Source of the DNA: Rhodospirillaceae bacterium
Lineage (GTDB): Bacteria; Pseudomonadota; Alphaproteobacteria; Dongiales; Dongiaceae
Length of the DNA stretch: 55,442 nucleotides
Assembly: GCA_008012315.1 (NCBI GenBank)
Contig: SSEL01000020.1
Span: 1-55,442 of the forward strand
Reading direction: 5' to 3'
The position numbers and the translations under genes are program-made. The notes under the pieces are model-generated. The model saw only the letters and a list, made by a program, of their open reading frames with translations. It searched no databases and was not told the origin of the DNA. Shown here in pieces: positions 1 through 7,767 of this stretch (positions are counted from its first letter, which is position 1; each line of letters opens with the position of its first letter).

Positions 1-100
1 CTCACCCCCGACCTGCGCCGGTTCTCTTTCTCAAGCCCCCTGCTTCAAGCCCCTTGCCAATTTTCAAGCCCGCCAAATCCGGATCGCCGTTCAGGCCTTG
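1..100 (-). repeat. Stop-anchored degenerate repeats after the PilZ-like gene
   Basis: Read on the minus strand, the end of the PilZ-like gene (GGCAAGGCCTGA) is followed by three further GGGCTTGA copies. Their TGA triplets complement plus-strand positions 64-66, 45-47 and 31-33. Spacing is irregular (14-27 bp), so this is a weak member of the stop-anchored repeat family seen elsewhere in this window. No other gene is visible in the first 90 bases. Confidence 0.4.
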
Positions 101-417
101 CCGCCTTCCTCGACGAGGACATTCAGCAGGATATTGCGCCAGTTCCGGTTGGGTTGCTGATAGCGTACTTCCAGGCCGCGCCCATCATTGCGAATGACGG
201 CACCATAGGTCGGCAGAACCATTTCCTTGCCCTTCAGCATCAGGACGAAGGAGAAATCCAGCTTCTGTCTTGGCGCGATCCAACCCGGCGCCCCGGCGAC
301 CAGCATGTCGTAGACGTTCATGTTGACGATCGCATAGGTCTTTTGATCGATCATCACCTGAATTCGCTTGGTCGTGAACCGCGCCGCAGCGGATGTCGAT
401 GCTGGCTTCTCCTTCAT
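91..417 (-). CDS. PilZ-like domain protein
   Basis: The product is a small protein of 108 residues. A basic stretch (TTKRIQVMIDQKTY) is followed by alternating beta-type segments and ends with a GLEVRYQQP segment. This layout is typical of PilZ domains, which bind cyclic di-GMP, but the classical RxxxR and D/NxSxxG signatures are not clean, so ligand binding is uncertain. I chose the ATG at 417 because AGAGAGGGG lies just upstream. The longer frame to 543 would read through the tandem repeat and overlap the preceding gene. It is last in an apparent three-gene minus-strand operon with the enoyl-CoA hydratase and a secreted protein. Confidence 0.6.
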   Translation of the reverse strand: MKEKPASTSAAARFTTKRIQVMIDQKTYAIVNMNVYDMLVAGAPGWIAPRQKLDFSFVLMLKGKEMVLPTYGAVIRNDGRGLEVRYQQPNRNWRNILLNVLVEEGGKA

Positions 418-444
418 GCCCCTCTCTTGGCCGGCAGTCTTGAA

Positions 445-519
445 ATCAGCGATGCCCGGGTCAGAAATGCCCGGGTCAGAAATGCCTGGGCCAGCGATGC
501 CCGGGTCAGCGATGCTTGA
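445..519 (-). repeat. Five 15-bp tandem copies starting at the stop codon of the enoyl-CoA hydratase gene
   Basis: On the minus strand the units are TCAAGCATCGCTGAC, CCGGGCATCGCTGGC, CCAGGCATTTCTGAC, CCGGGCATTTCTGAC and CCGGGCATCGCTGAT. The first contains the real stop codon of the hydratase gene. Because the period is 15, readthrough would meet further in-frame TGA codons in three of the four later units. In another frame the array encodes a GI(S/A)DP-type pentapeptide repeat. Confidence 0.9.
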
Positions 520-1282
520 ACTGGGCCGGACGTTTCTCGGCAAAAGCGCTCATGCCTTCGCTCTGGTCTTCGGTGGCGAAGGCGGCATGGAACATGCGGC
601 GCTCGAAACGCAGGCCTTCGGTGAGACTGGTCTCAAAAGCGCGGTTGACCGATTCCTTGGCGAACAGCGTGATCGGCAGCGACATCGAGGCGATCTTGTT
701 GGCGACCGCGAGCGCTTCTCCCATCAGCTTTTCCGACGGCACGACACGCGAGACCAGGCCGCAGCGTTCCGCCTCTGCGGCATCCATCATCCGGCCGGTC
801 AGCACCAGGTCCATCGCCTTCGCCTTGCCCAAAGCGCGGGTCAGGCGTTGCGTGCCGCCGGCACCCGGGATGATGCCCAAAGTGATTTCCGGCTGGCCGA
901 ACTTGGCGGTCTCCGCCGCGATGATGATATCGCACATCATGGCGACCTCGCAGCCGCCGCCCAGCGCGAAGCCGGCCACCGCGGCGATCACCGGCTTGCG
1001 GCAGCTCGCCACCCGCTCCCAACCCTTGGTGATGAAATCGCTGAGATAGACATCCATGAAGGAGCGGTCCTTCATCTCCTTGATATCGGCGCCGGCGGCG
1101 AAGGCTTTCTCGCTGCCGGTCAGAATGATGGCGCCGATTTCCGCATCCGCCTCGAACGCGTCCAGCGCTTGGCCAAGATCGCTGATCAGCGCATCGCAAA
1201 GCGCATTGAGCGCTTTCGGGCGATTGAGCGTGATGATGCCGACGCGGCCGTCGCGGGCCACCAGGATGTTTTCATAAGTCAT
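506..1282 (-). CDS. Enoyl-CoA hydratase (crotonase family)
   Basis: The 258-residue protein has the normal length for short-chain enoyl-CoA hydratases, which add water to trans-2-enoyl-CoA in fatty-acid or aromatic-acid beta-oxidation. The oxyanion-hole segments [10 protein letters not shown] (61-70) and GFALGGGCE (104-112) are intact. The two catalytic glutamates are present as E112 (GGGCE) and E132 ([10 protein letters not shown]). It starts 6 bp after the stop of the secreted-protein gene and shares an operon with it. Substrate chain length cannot be read from the sequence; PaaF- or EchA8-like roles are both possible. The 3' end is the start of a five-copy 15-bp repeat. Confidence 0.93.
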   Translation of the reverse strand: MTYENILVARDGRVGIITLNRPKALNALCDALISDLGQALDAFEADAEIGAIILTGSEKAFAAGADIKEMKDRSFMDVYLSDFITKGWERVASCRKPVIAAVAGFALGGGCEVAMMCDIIIAAETAKFGQPEITLGIIPGAGGTQRLTRALGKAKAMDLVLTGRMMDAAEAERCGLVSRVVPSEKLMGEALAVANKIASMSLPITLFAKESVNRAFETSLTEGLRFERRMFHAAFATEDQSEGMSAFAEKRPAQFKHR

Positions 1283-1288
1283 GCTGGC

Positions 1289-1669
1289 TCACTTGCTTTC
1301 GGAAGAGAGGGTGAAGCTGACATTGACCGGGCCGCCGCCCTGGCCGCCCAGCACATCGATCTTCAAGGTTTCCGCCTTGCGGTGATAGGTGCCGCTGGCG
1401 GCCTGCTGCCAGCCGAGCTGCGGCAGGGTCGAATCGTAGAATTCCCGAACGTCAGCCGCCTTGACGGTGCCGCTGGCATAGGCCGTGACGATCTTGCCGA
1501 CCGGTGCATCAAAGACCGTGGTCTTCTCCTTTTGCTCAACCAAGCCGCTGGCCAGCGGAAGATCGGTGATGGCGGTCAGGTATTCGACCGCAAAGGCCGG
1601 CAGGGGCGCCAGCAGGAACAAACCCAGCAGCAGCCGGCGAATGAGGTGGCTTTTCCCGAACGGGTTCAT
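1289..1669 (-). CDS. Exported protein of unknown function
   Basis: The 126-residue protein has a clear Sec signal peptide: a basic N terminus, a hydrophobic core LLLGLFLLAPLP and an AFA cleavage motif ending near residue 27. The mature domain of about 99 residues has no cysteines and no motif I recognise. It contains a VREFYDSTLPQLGW segment, like small periplasmic proteins whose partner is a lipid or membrane component. It is first in the minus-strand group and lies 6 bp before the enoyl-CoA hydratase start, so the two are probably co-transcribed. Function is unknown. Confidence 0.75.
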   Translation of the reverse strand: MNPFGKSHLIRRLLLGLFLLAPLPAFAVEYLTAITDLPLASGLVEQKEKTTVFDAPVGKIVTAYASGTVKAADVREFYDSTLPQLGWQQAASGTYHRKAETLKIDVLGGQGGGPVNVSFTLSSESK

Positions 1670-1741
1670 CTCGGCATCTCCCTGGAGCGCGGCGGTTTCA
1701 AGCTGGATCGCCCTCTATCTTATTGAGAAGAGGCGGATTCA

Positions 1742-1793
1742 GATTACATATGCAGTCGCCCCGTCGGTCGCTCTGTCGGCTGCATATGTAATC
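1742..1793. promoter_or_regulatory. Perfect 14-bp inverted repeat, 24-nt spacer
   Basis: GATTACATATGCAG (1742-1755) is exactly inverted as CTGCATATGTAATC (1780-1793). It lies between the start of the secreted-protein gene (1669) and the end of the LysR gene (1904), about 75-125 bp upstream of the former. It could be an operator, a hairpin or the remnant ends of a small element. There is no T-run, so it is not a typical intrinsic terminator. Confidence 0.6.
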
Positions 1794-1869
1794 ATCCGGC
1801 TCCAACGGTGAGCCGTTGTTGTAGCCCGGAAGACCGAAGCCGGACAATAGGATAGCCATGACAAGTTCG

Positions 1870-1911
1870 TCAGCTTCAGGCGGCAGGCTTCACGTGGCGG
1901 GCTTCAGCCGG
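1870..1911 (-). repeat. Three 14-bp tandem copies at the LysR-gene stop codon
   Basis: On the minus strand the units are CCGGCTGAAGCCCG, CCACGTGAAGCCTG and CCGCCTGAAGCTGA. The first contains the real stop codon at 1904-1906. The period of 14 puts each repeated TGA in a different frame. Confidence 0.75.
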
Positions 1912-2827
1912 TCGGCGCACCCGCGCGCCGTTCGGCGATCAGATCGATGAAGGCGGCGGCGGCTTTGCTGCGGTGATAATCGCGATGCCGCAGCAGGCGG
2001 AAGGCACGTTCCGCATCGGGAAGCGGCCAGGCCGCCAGCCGGCCTTGCGCGATGCCGACCTCGGCCGCCAGATCCGACATCACGGTCAGGCCGGCGCCGG
2101 CTTCCACCGCCAGACGCACCGCTTCGTTGCTCGGCAGTTCCAGCGTGATGCGCAAGCCGGCGGGATCGAGGCCAAGTTCCGCCAGCACCGTCTCCATCAC
2201 CTGGCGCGTGCCGGAGCCCGGTTCACGCGACACCCAATCGACATCGCCCAGGACGTCGCGGGTGACGATGTCGGGATGTGATTGCGCCTGCTGCAGCCGA
2301 ACCCAGGGATGCCGGGTGCCCGCGACCAGCAGCAGGCTGTCGCCCGGCAGCGCCAGTTCCTCGAATTGCGCGTCCCTGACGATGCCTTCGACGACACCCA
2401 GCTCCGCCGCACCGCTTTTGATCGCGGCGGCCACCTGTTCGGTATTGCCGATCACGAGATCCAGGGTCACGGCGGGGAATTGCCGCCGGAAGGCCGACAT
2501 GATCGGCGGCAGCCAGTAATTGCCGACCGTCTGGCTGGCGGCGAGTGACAGATGACCCCGCTGCAATCCACGCAGCTCGCCCAGCGCCTGTTCGGCTTCC
2601 GCGACCCGGCGCAGGATCGCCTGGGCTTCCGTCATCAGCAGCCGGCCCGCCGGCGTCAATTCGATATGCCGGCCGATGCGATGAAATAGTGGCAGTCCGT
2701 GGCGATCCTCCAAGGCGGCGATGGCGGCGCTGACGGCGGGCTGCGTCAGGTTGAGCGCTTCGGCCGCCCGCGTCATATGCTGTCGCTCGGCCACCGCCAG
2801 GAAAATCCGCAATTGCTCCAGTGTCAC
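1904..2827 (-). CDS. LysR-family regulator of the adjacent YeiH-type exporter
   Basis: The 307-residue protein has an N-terminal winged helix-turn-helix (about 1-60, with AAEALNLTQPAVSAAIAALE as recognition region) and a periplasmic-binding-protein-like effector domain (about 90-300). The length is normal. It lies directly downstream of the YeiH-like gene on the same strand with a 51-bp gap. LysR regulators of the YeiE/CysB type are commonly paired with YeiH exporters, so control of that gene and autoregulation are likely. The effector cannot be read; a sulfur compound is an inference from the partner family. Confidence 0.88.
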   Translation of the reverse strand: MTLEQLRIFLAVAERQHMTRAAEALNLTQPAVSAAIAALEDRHGLPLFHRIGRHIELTPAGRLLMTEAQAILRRVAEAEQALGELRGLQRGHLSLAASQTVGNYWLPPIMSAFRRQFPAVTLDLVIGNTEQVAAAIKSGAAELGVVEGIVRDAQFEELALPGDSLLLVAGTRHPWVRLQQAQSHPDIVTRDVLGDVDWVSREPGSGTRQVMETVLAELGLDPAGLRITLELPSNEAVRLAVEAGAGLTVMSDLAAEVGIAQGRLAAWPLPDAERAFRLLRHRDYHRSKAAAAFIDLIAERRAGAPTG

Positions 2828-2878
2828 GGCCGACTTCCTGTCATGACCGGCTCTCCATCATGACGCGACGAGTCCGCG

Positions 2879-3955
2879 TCAGGGCAGGATCACCACCAGC
2901 AGCAGGCCGAAAGCGCCGATGAACAGGCTGGCGAGGAAGCCCAGCAACTGCGGCCGCCAGCCGCTGTGCAGCAATTTGCGCCCATCGGTGTTTAGCCCCA
3001 TGGCGCCCAAAGCGACGGCCATCATGAAGCCGGTGACATCCGGCGCCGTGTGCTGCACGGCTTGCGGCACCAGACCCAGGCTGTTGATGCCGGCCAGGGC
3101 GACGAAGACCAGGATGAACCACGGCAAGGCGATCCGGCCGAAAGCGGAGTTGTAGGCGGCGGCATCGGCCGGCGCTTGAACCTGGGCCCGGCGCTGGAAC
3201 ATCAGGCCGATCGTCATCACGACGGGCGCCAGGAGCAGGACGCGGGACAGTTTCGCCAAAGTCGCGGTGTCGCCGCTGACCGTGCCCTGCTGATAGCCGG
3301 CAGCGACGACCTGGCCGATTTCGTGAATCGACGCACCCGCCCAAAGGCCGAATTGATTGGCATCGAGCCCCAGCAATCCCGGCAGCAGGGGATAGAGCAG
3401 CATGGCGGCAGTGCCGAAGATGGTGACGCAAGCGATGCCATAGGCCGCCTCGTCCTCCGATCCCTTGACCACGGTATTGCCGGCCATCACCGCCGAGGCG
3501 CCGCAGATCGACGTACCGAAGGCGATCAGATAGCGAAGCTCCCGCGGTACGCCGAGCCAGCGGCCCAGCAGCACGGTCACCGAGAAGGTTGCCGGCACCA
3601 CCAGGACGATCAGCAGGATGCCGCTCCAGCCGAGATCGCCGAGCCGGGTGAGCGCCAGTTGCAGACCGAGCAAGGCAATCGCCCAGCGCAGCAGGGTGCG
3701 CGCGGCAAAACCCGTTCCCGCCCGGCAATGCGCCGGCGTGCCGATCAGGACGCTGAAGCCGAGGCCGAGCAGCATGGCGAGAATCATCGGATTGAAACGG
3801 TCGAGGCCCGGATAGCGGTGCAGCGTTTCGGCAAAAACGGCGATCAGCGTCGCCAGGACCAGACCCGGCACGGCGGCCGGCAGTTGGATGCCTTGTCCGC
3901 TCGCGGGAACGGAAGCGGTACGAACAGCAGTGGAAGCGGAATAAGTTTGGGCCAT
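2879..3955 (-). CDS. YeiH/UPF0324-family membrane protein (putative sulfur-compound exporter)
   Basis: The 358-residue protein has about ten hydrophobic segments. Family hallmarks are FGTSICGASAVMA in the middle and GASIHEIGQVVAAG about 60 residues later. Members are annotated as putative sulfate or sulfonate exporters, but the transported species is not firmly established. ATG at 3955 or GTG at 3958 could start the protein; AAAGGA is suitably placed for both. The upstream region (3960-4050) is unusually AT-rich for this window and probably holds the promoter. The LysR gene downstream is the likely partner regulator. Confidence 0.85.
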   Translation of the reverse strand: MAQTYSASTAVRTASVPASGQGIQLPAAVPGLVLATLIAVFAETLHRYPGLDRFNPMILAMLLGLGFSVLIGTPAHCRAGTGFAARTLLRWAIALLGLQLALTRLGDLGWSGILLIVLVVPATFSVTVLLGRWLGVPRELRYLIAFGTSICGASAVMAGNTVVKGSEDEAAYGIACVTIFGTAAMLLYPLLPGLLGLDANQFGLWAGASIHEIGQVVAAGYQQGTVSGDTATLAKLSRVLLLAPVVMTIGLMFQRRAQVQAPADAAAYNSAFGRIALPWFILVFVALAGINSLGLVPQAVQHTAPDVTGFMMAVALGAMGLNTDGRKLLHSGWRPQLLGFLASLFIGAFGLLLVVILP

Positions 3956-4052
3956 CACGAGTTTTCCTTTCGGATGGCCAGAATACGGATCGCATCAGAT
4001 AAATCTAAATGATTATATATATCCAATCAATAGATTGACTTTATCAAAAGAT
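3956..4052 (-). promoter_or_regulatory. AT-rich promoter region of the YeiH-type gene with a LysR-like dyad
   Basis: This gap has long A+T stretches, including TATATATAAT on the minus strand. It also holds the dyad CAATC-AATA-GATTG at 4024-4037, a spacing compatible with LysR T-N11-A type sites. The exact -35 and -10 elements are not clear. Confidence 0.4.
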
Positions 4053-4895
4053 TTAACGCTGCCGGCGGGAGCAATAGAAGGTCGAGCGGCCGCCCTGGGT
4101 AAAACCGCCGGATGCCCCCGGTCCTGGCGAGATCGCAGTCGCAGCCGGAGCAAGCCAGGCCTTCGCGGTCATAGACTTTCCATTGGTGCTGGAAGTAGCC
4201 GAGTTCGCCATCGGCCTGCACATAGTCGCGCAGCGAGGACCCGCCGGCCGCGATGGCATCGACCAGCACGTCCTTGATGGCACGGGCCAGCCGCTCGGCG
4301 CGGTCGCCCTGAACCGTCGCGGCCAGCCGTTTCGGCGACAGGCCGGCACGGAACAGCGATTCCGCGGCATAGATGTTGCCGACGCCGACCACCACTTTCT
4401 GGTCAAGGATGGCGCTTTTGATCGGCGTCTTCTTACCCTTGAGGGCCGCCGCCAAAGCCGGCCCGTTGAAATCGTTGCCGAGCGGCTCGGGACCGAGATC
4501 GCGCAGCAGTTTATGGCTCTCCAGCTCCGCCAGCGGCACCAGATCCATCATGCCGAAGCGCCGCGCATCGTTGAAGCGGATGCAGGCGCCGTCTTCCAGT
4601 TCGAAAATCAGATGGTCATGGGTTTCCAAGGCCGGCGGGCGGCTGTCGCTGACCAGCATGCGGCCGGACATGCCGAGATGGCCGAGAATGACATGGCCAT
4701 CATCGAGATCGATCAGCAGATACTTGGCCCGGCGCCGCACCGCCAGGATGCGGCGATCCTTCAGCCGTGCCGGAAAGTCCAGCGGCAAGGGAAAGCGCAG
4801 ATCCGGCCGGCGCTGTTCGACCCGCGTGAAGCGCTTTCCACCATTCGCATGGCAAGGCCGCGGCAAACGGTTTCGACCTCAGGCAATTCAGGCAT
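4053..4895 (-). pseudogene. mutM: Formamidopyrimidine-DNA glycosylase (mutM/fpg) with two compensating frameshifts
   Basis: Fpg excises oxidised purines from DNA. The conserved N terminus MPELPEVETVCRGLA, carrying the catalytic Pro and Glu, starts at the ATG at 4895. The body, from FTRVEQRRPDLRFP through RRAKYLLIDL, LGHLGMSGRM, NDARRFGMMDL and VGVGNIYAAES, lies in another frame. The expected tail FTQGGRSTFYCSRRQR returns to the first frame and stops at 4053. One base is missing near the T run at 4835-4837, and one is extra in the A run at 4101-4104. Together they restore exactly 281 codons. As read, translation from 4895 fails soon after residue 21, and a TTG-started frame (4027-4866) lacks Pro1-Glu2. 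The last zinc-finger Cys also appears as Arg. Sequencing error at homopolymers or true decay are both possible. Confidence 0.85.
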
Positions 4896-4989
4896 GGCTC
4901 ATCTTTCCGACATCGCCGGCTTCGCGGCAGCGCGCGGCTAGATAAGCCTGCCAGGCCCGTCTTGCATAGGCTCTATCAACCCGGTCCGT

Positions 4990-6861
4990 CTATCGTCCCA
5001 ACTCACTGGGGACGCGGACCTGCTCCACATCGCGGCGCAGCAGGTAAGCCGCCCGGTCGCGCTCGGCCAGCCGGCCTTGCGCCCTGGCCCGCAACAGGTC
5101 ACGCCGGGAAACCAGCCCCAGCAGCTTGCCGCTCGCCGGGTCGATAATGGGGATACGGCCCGTATCGCTTTCCATCATGCGATCCGCCAGCTGGGCGACG
5201 AGGTCCTGCGGATGGCCGACGACCAGGCCGGCATCCGACAAGGCTTCCGACAGGGGGCAGGTGGCAAGATCGGCGTCATCGGCCCAGCTCAGCGCATCGG
5301 CCCGGGTCATGATGCCGATCACGCGGCCGCCGGCATCGACCACCGGATAGCCTTTATGCACGCTGCCGGCGCGGCCGAAGAAGGCGAGCGCTTCCTTGAC
5401 CGGCATCGTCCCCGGCAGGGTTTCCACCGTCGCCGTCATGATGTCCTTGGCGCGCACGACATCGAAGGGATCGATGCCATATTCCTGCAAGATGTGATGG
5501 CCACGGCGGGCAATCTTTTCGGTCAGGATCGAGCGCTTCAACAGCAGGACCGTGACCGCATAGCCGCAGCCGCAGGCCGCCAGCAGCGGTACCAGAGCGG
5601 TGAAATTGCCGGTCAGTTCCATCGCGAACAGGGCCGAGGTCAGCGGCGCCCGCATGGCACCCGCCATCATCGCCGACATGCCGAGCAGGGCGCCGAAAGC
5701 GGGATCGATGCCGGGAATGACGGCACCCAGCAGATAGCCGAGCGCGCCGCCGATCATCAGCAATGGCGCGAGGACGCCGCCCGAAGTGCCGGAGCCCAAG
5801 GCGACGATCCAGACCACGCCCTTGACCACCAGCAGCAAGGCTGCCGCCTGCAGCATCATGTCGCCCTGCAGCATATGGCGGATATTCACATAGCCGACGC
5901 TGAGCGCTGTCGGATCGACGAGACCGCCGATCCCGACCACCACACCGCCGATGGCCGGCCACCACATCCAATGTACCGGCAGCTTGCCGAACAGATCCTC
6001 GACGCCATAGAGCGCCAGGGTGAGAAGACCCGCGCCCAGCCCGCCGATGAGGCCGATGCCGATTCCGGCGGCGAAATGCGGCCAGGTCACGCCGACCGTG
6101 GCCGCGACAGGAAAGAGCGGTCCCGCATCGATCGCTAGGCTCCGCAGCATCGCCGAAACGAGAACCGCCACCGTCACCGGCAGGAAGCTGCGCGGCTTCC
6201 ATTCGAACAGCAGCAATTCGATCGCCAGCAGAACGGCCGCGATCGGCGTGCCGAAAATCGCCGTCATGCCGGCGGCGGCGCCGGCGACCAGCAAGGTCTT
6301 CCGCTCGGCGGCGCTGAGATGGAACATCTGGGCAAAGAGCGAACCGATCGCCCCACCGGTCATGATGATCGGGCCCTCAGCACCGAAGGGGCCGCCGGAG
6401 CCAATGGAGATGGCCGAGGAAAGCGGCTTCAGGACAGCGATCTTCGGATCCATGCGGCTCTTGCCGAAAAGGATCGCCTCGATCGCCTCGGGGATGCCAT
6501 GGCCGCGGATCTTCTCCGAGCCGAACCGCGCCATCAGGCCGATGAGCAAGCCGCCGACCACCGGGATCAAAATGGAAAGCGGTCCCAGATCGAGCGCCGC
6601 GAAATCGACCGGCACATCGCTGAAGGTGCCGTGATAGGCGAAGTTGGTGCAGATATAGATCAGCCGGGTCAAAACCCAGGCAGCAACGACGCCGCCGATA
6701 CCGACGACAACCGCCATGAGCATGAGGGTCAGGACCCGGCGGTCGGCGGTGAAATCACCCAGATGAACGGAGCGGGTGGCGGCAGCCAAGCGGTCCGTAC
6801 TGGGGGATCGGCCCGTGGCGGCGCCCCGGTCGGCCTGGAGGGTTGGCGTGGGATTTTGCAT
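4990..6861 (-). CDS. ClC-family chloride channel/antiporter with C-terminal CBS domains
   Basis: The 623-residue inner-membrane protein has the ClC signatures GHGIPEA (120-126), GSGGPFGAEGP (154-164, gating Glu about 162) and GTSGGVLAP, followed by two CBS modules from about residue 470 to 600. CBS domains usually bind adenine nucleotides and tune transport. Whether it is a Cl-/H+ exchanger or a channel cannot be decided from the sequence alone. It is divergent from a MarR regulator gene across a 315-bp gap holding a perfect palindrome. It appears inserted between mutM and ubiE, which are often close in related genomes. Confidence 0.92.
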   Translation of the reverse strand: MQNPTPTLQADRGAATGRSPSTDRLAAATRSVHLGDFTADRRVLTLMLMAVVVGIGGVVAAWVLTRLIYICTNFAYHGTFSDVPVDFAALDLGPLSILIPVVGGLLIGLMARFGSEKIRGHGIPEAIEAILFGKSRMDPKIAVLKPLSSAISIGSGGPFGAEGPIIMTGGAIGSLFAQMFHLSAAERKTLLVAGAAAGMTAIFGTPIAAVLLAIELLLFEWKPRSFLPVTVAVLVSAMLRSLAIDAGPLFPVAATVGVTWPHFAAGIGIGLIGGLGAGLLTLALYGVEDLFGKLPVHWMWWPAIGGVVVGIGGLVDPTALSVGYVNIRHMLQGDMMLQAAALLLVVKGVVWIVALGSGTSGGVLAPLLMIGGALGYLLGAVIPGIDPAFGALLGMSAMMAGAMRAPLTSALFAMELTGNFTALVPLLAACGCGYAVTVLLLKRSILTEKIARRGHHILQEYGIDPFDVVRAKDIMTATVETLPGTMPVKEALAFFGRAGSVHKGYPVVDAGGRVIGIMTRADALSWADDADLATCPLSEALSDAGLVVGHPQDLVAQLADRMMESDTGRIPIIDPASGKLLGLVSRRDLLRARAQGRLAERDRAAYLLRRDVEQVRVPSELGR

Positions 6862-7176
6862 AATGAACTTTCCTGGGATTGCCGGGATTGGCCGATCGGC
6901 GGCAACCCAACGGCACGCTTGTCTCTTTCCGTTTTACGCATGCGTGGCCGGCAGGCCGGGTCGACTGAAACCGGTGCCGATGCAATGCAGCATTTATATC
7001 GCTATGCGATATAAATTCAAGCGGCCGGCGGCGGATTTGGCCTGCCGCTGCTTCATGCCTGGTATTCACGTCCGGAACGTTGCATGCAGGGCTCGCCTGT
7101 CCCGCAGGAGGGCCGGGCCAGTTTACTGGGAAGATGGCTTATCAACCGACGGATAGCGGTGATCGGAGACACAGGA
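6862..7176. other. Divergent intergenic region between ClC and MarR genes
   Basis: This 315-bp gap separates two divergently transcribed genes. The only strong structure is the palindrome at 6992-7016. A GGAG at 7165-7168 is the ribosome-binding site for the MarR gene. I see no further gene. Confidence 0.6.
6992..7016. promoter_or_regulatory. Perfect palindrome, probable MarR operator
   Basis: ATTTATATCGC (6992-7002) and GCGATATAAAT (7006-7016) are exact inverted repeats around a TAT centre. Size, symmetry and AT-rich flanks fit a MarR-dimer operator overlapping a promoter. It lies about 160 bp from the MarR start and 130 bp from the ClC start, so one site could control both. Confidence 0.65.
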
Positions 7177-7665
7177 ATGACGACATCGGGACGACGAGGC
7201 GCCAGGAAGACCGGCACGGGGCCGGCCGGCAACGAGGCCGACCGGCAATTGACCAGGGCCGATTACGAAGCTTTGGCGGAATTCCGCTATTATCTGCGCC
7301 GTTTCCTGGACTTCAGCCAGCGTGCCGCCCGTGATTTCGGCCTGACGCCGCAGCAGCATCAGGCGCTCCTCTCGATCATGGGGAAGCCCGGCAATGGCCT
7401 GATGACCATCAGCGAATTGGCCGACCATCTGCTGGTCAAGCATCACAGCGCCGTCGAACTGGCCGATCGCCTGGAAGCGCTCGGCCTGGTGCAGCGGCGG
7501 ACGGATGAGACAGATCGTCGCCGTGTCCTGCTGTCCCTGACGAGATCGGCGCAAGAGCTCCTCGCCGGGATGTCCTCGGTGCATTTGGAGGAATTGCGCC
7601 GCATCGGCCCGCAACTGGCCGCGCTGCTGGCGGGATTGGAGCGGGACCGCGCCGGGACGGAATAA
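7177..7665 (+). CDS. MarR-family transcriptional regulator
   Basis: The 162-residue protein has a winged helix-turn-helix in the centre. Recognition region: ISELADHLLVKHHSAVELADRLEALGLVQRRTDETDRRRV. The wing motif DETDRRRVLLSLT is characteristic of MarR. ATG 7177 was chosen over the in-frame 7084 because GGAG precedes it by 8 bases and the extra N terminus is not conserved-looking. MarR dimers usually repress a divergent transporter and themselves and release DNA on binding a phenolic or oxidant ligand. Here the divergent target would be the ClC gene. Confidence 0.85.
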   Translation: MTTSGRRGARKTGTGPAGNEADRQLTRADYEALAEFRYYLRRFLDFSQRAARDFGLTPQQHQALLSIMGKPGNGLMTISELADHLLVKHHSAVELADRLEALGLVQRRTDETDRRRVLLSLTRSAQELLAGMSSVHLEELRRIGPQLAALLAGLERDRAGTE

Positions 7666-7684
7666 CATCGCGACCGGATAATCT
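7653..7684 (+). repeat. Two 16-bp imperfect copies at the MarR-gene stop codon
   Basis: CGGGACGGAATAACAT is followed by CGCGACCGGATAATCT, with 11 of 16 positions identical. The first TAA is the real stop and the second lies exactly 16 bp later. Confidence 0.45.
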
Positions 7685-7767
7685 GGCCGGCCGAGGCCTT
7701 GGGAAGCCTTGCAGCCGCTGCGTGCGGAGCACTGGCAATGCTGCCCGCACCGGGCTATGTTCCTGCC

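Noticed and set aside
445..519. Tandem array considered as a CRISPR-like or protein-repeat locus
   Set aside because: Units are 15 bp with no spacers and no cas genes. The frame that would encode GI(S/A)DP repeats extends the PilZ-like gene past a better start at 417.
368..1726. 452-codon plus-strand frame
   Set aside because: It is antisense to the enoyl-CoA hydratase and the secreted-protein genes, both with clear family or signal features.
2841..3995. 384-codon minus-strand frame rich in Arg
   Set aside because: It is another frame of the YeiH-type gene; no membrane segments or motifs.
4027..4866. TTG-started 279-codon frame as a complete mutM gene
   Set aside because: It lacks the essential N-terminal Pro-Glu and ends in a nonconserved tail. 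The correct ends are in another frame at 4895 and 4053.
5077..6138. 353-codon plus-strand frame rich in His, Gln and Arg
   Set aside because: It is antisense to the ClC gene, which has complete channel motifs.
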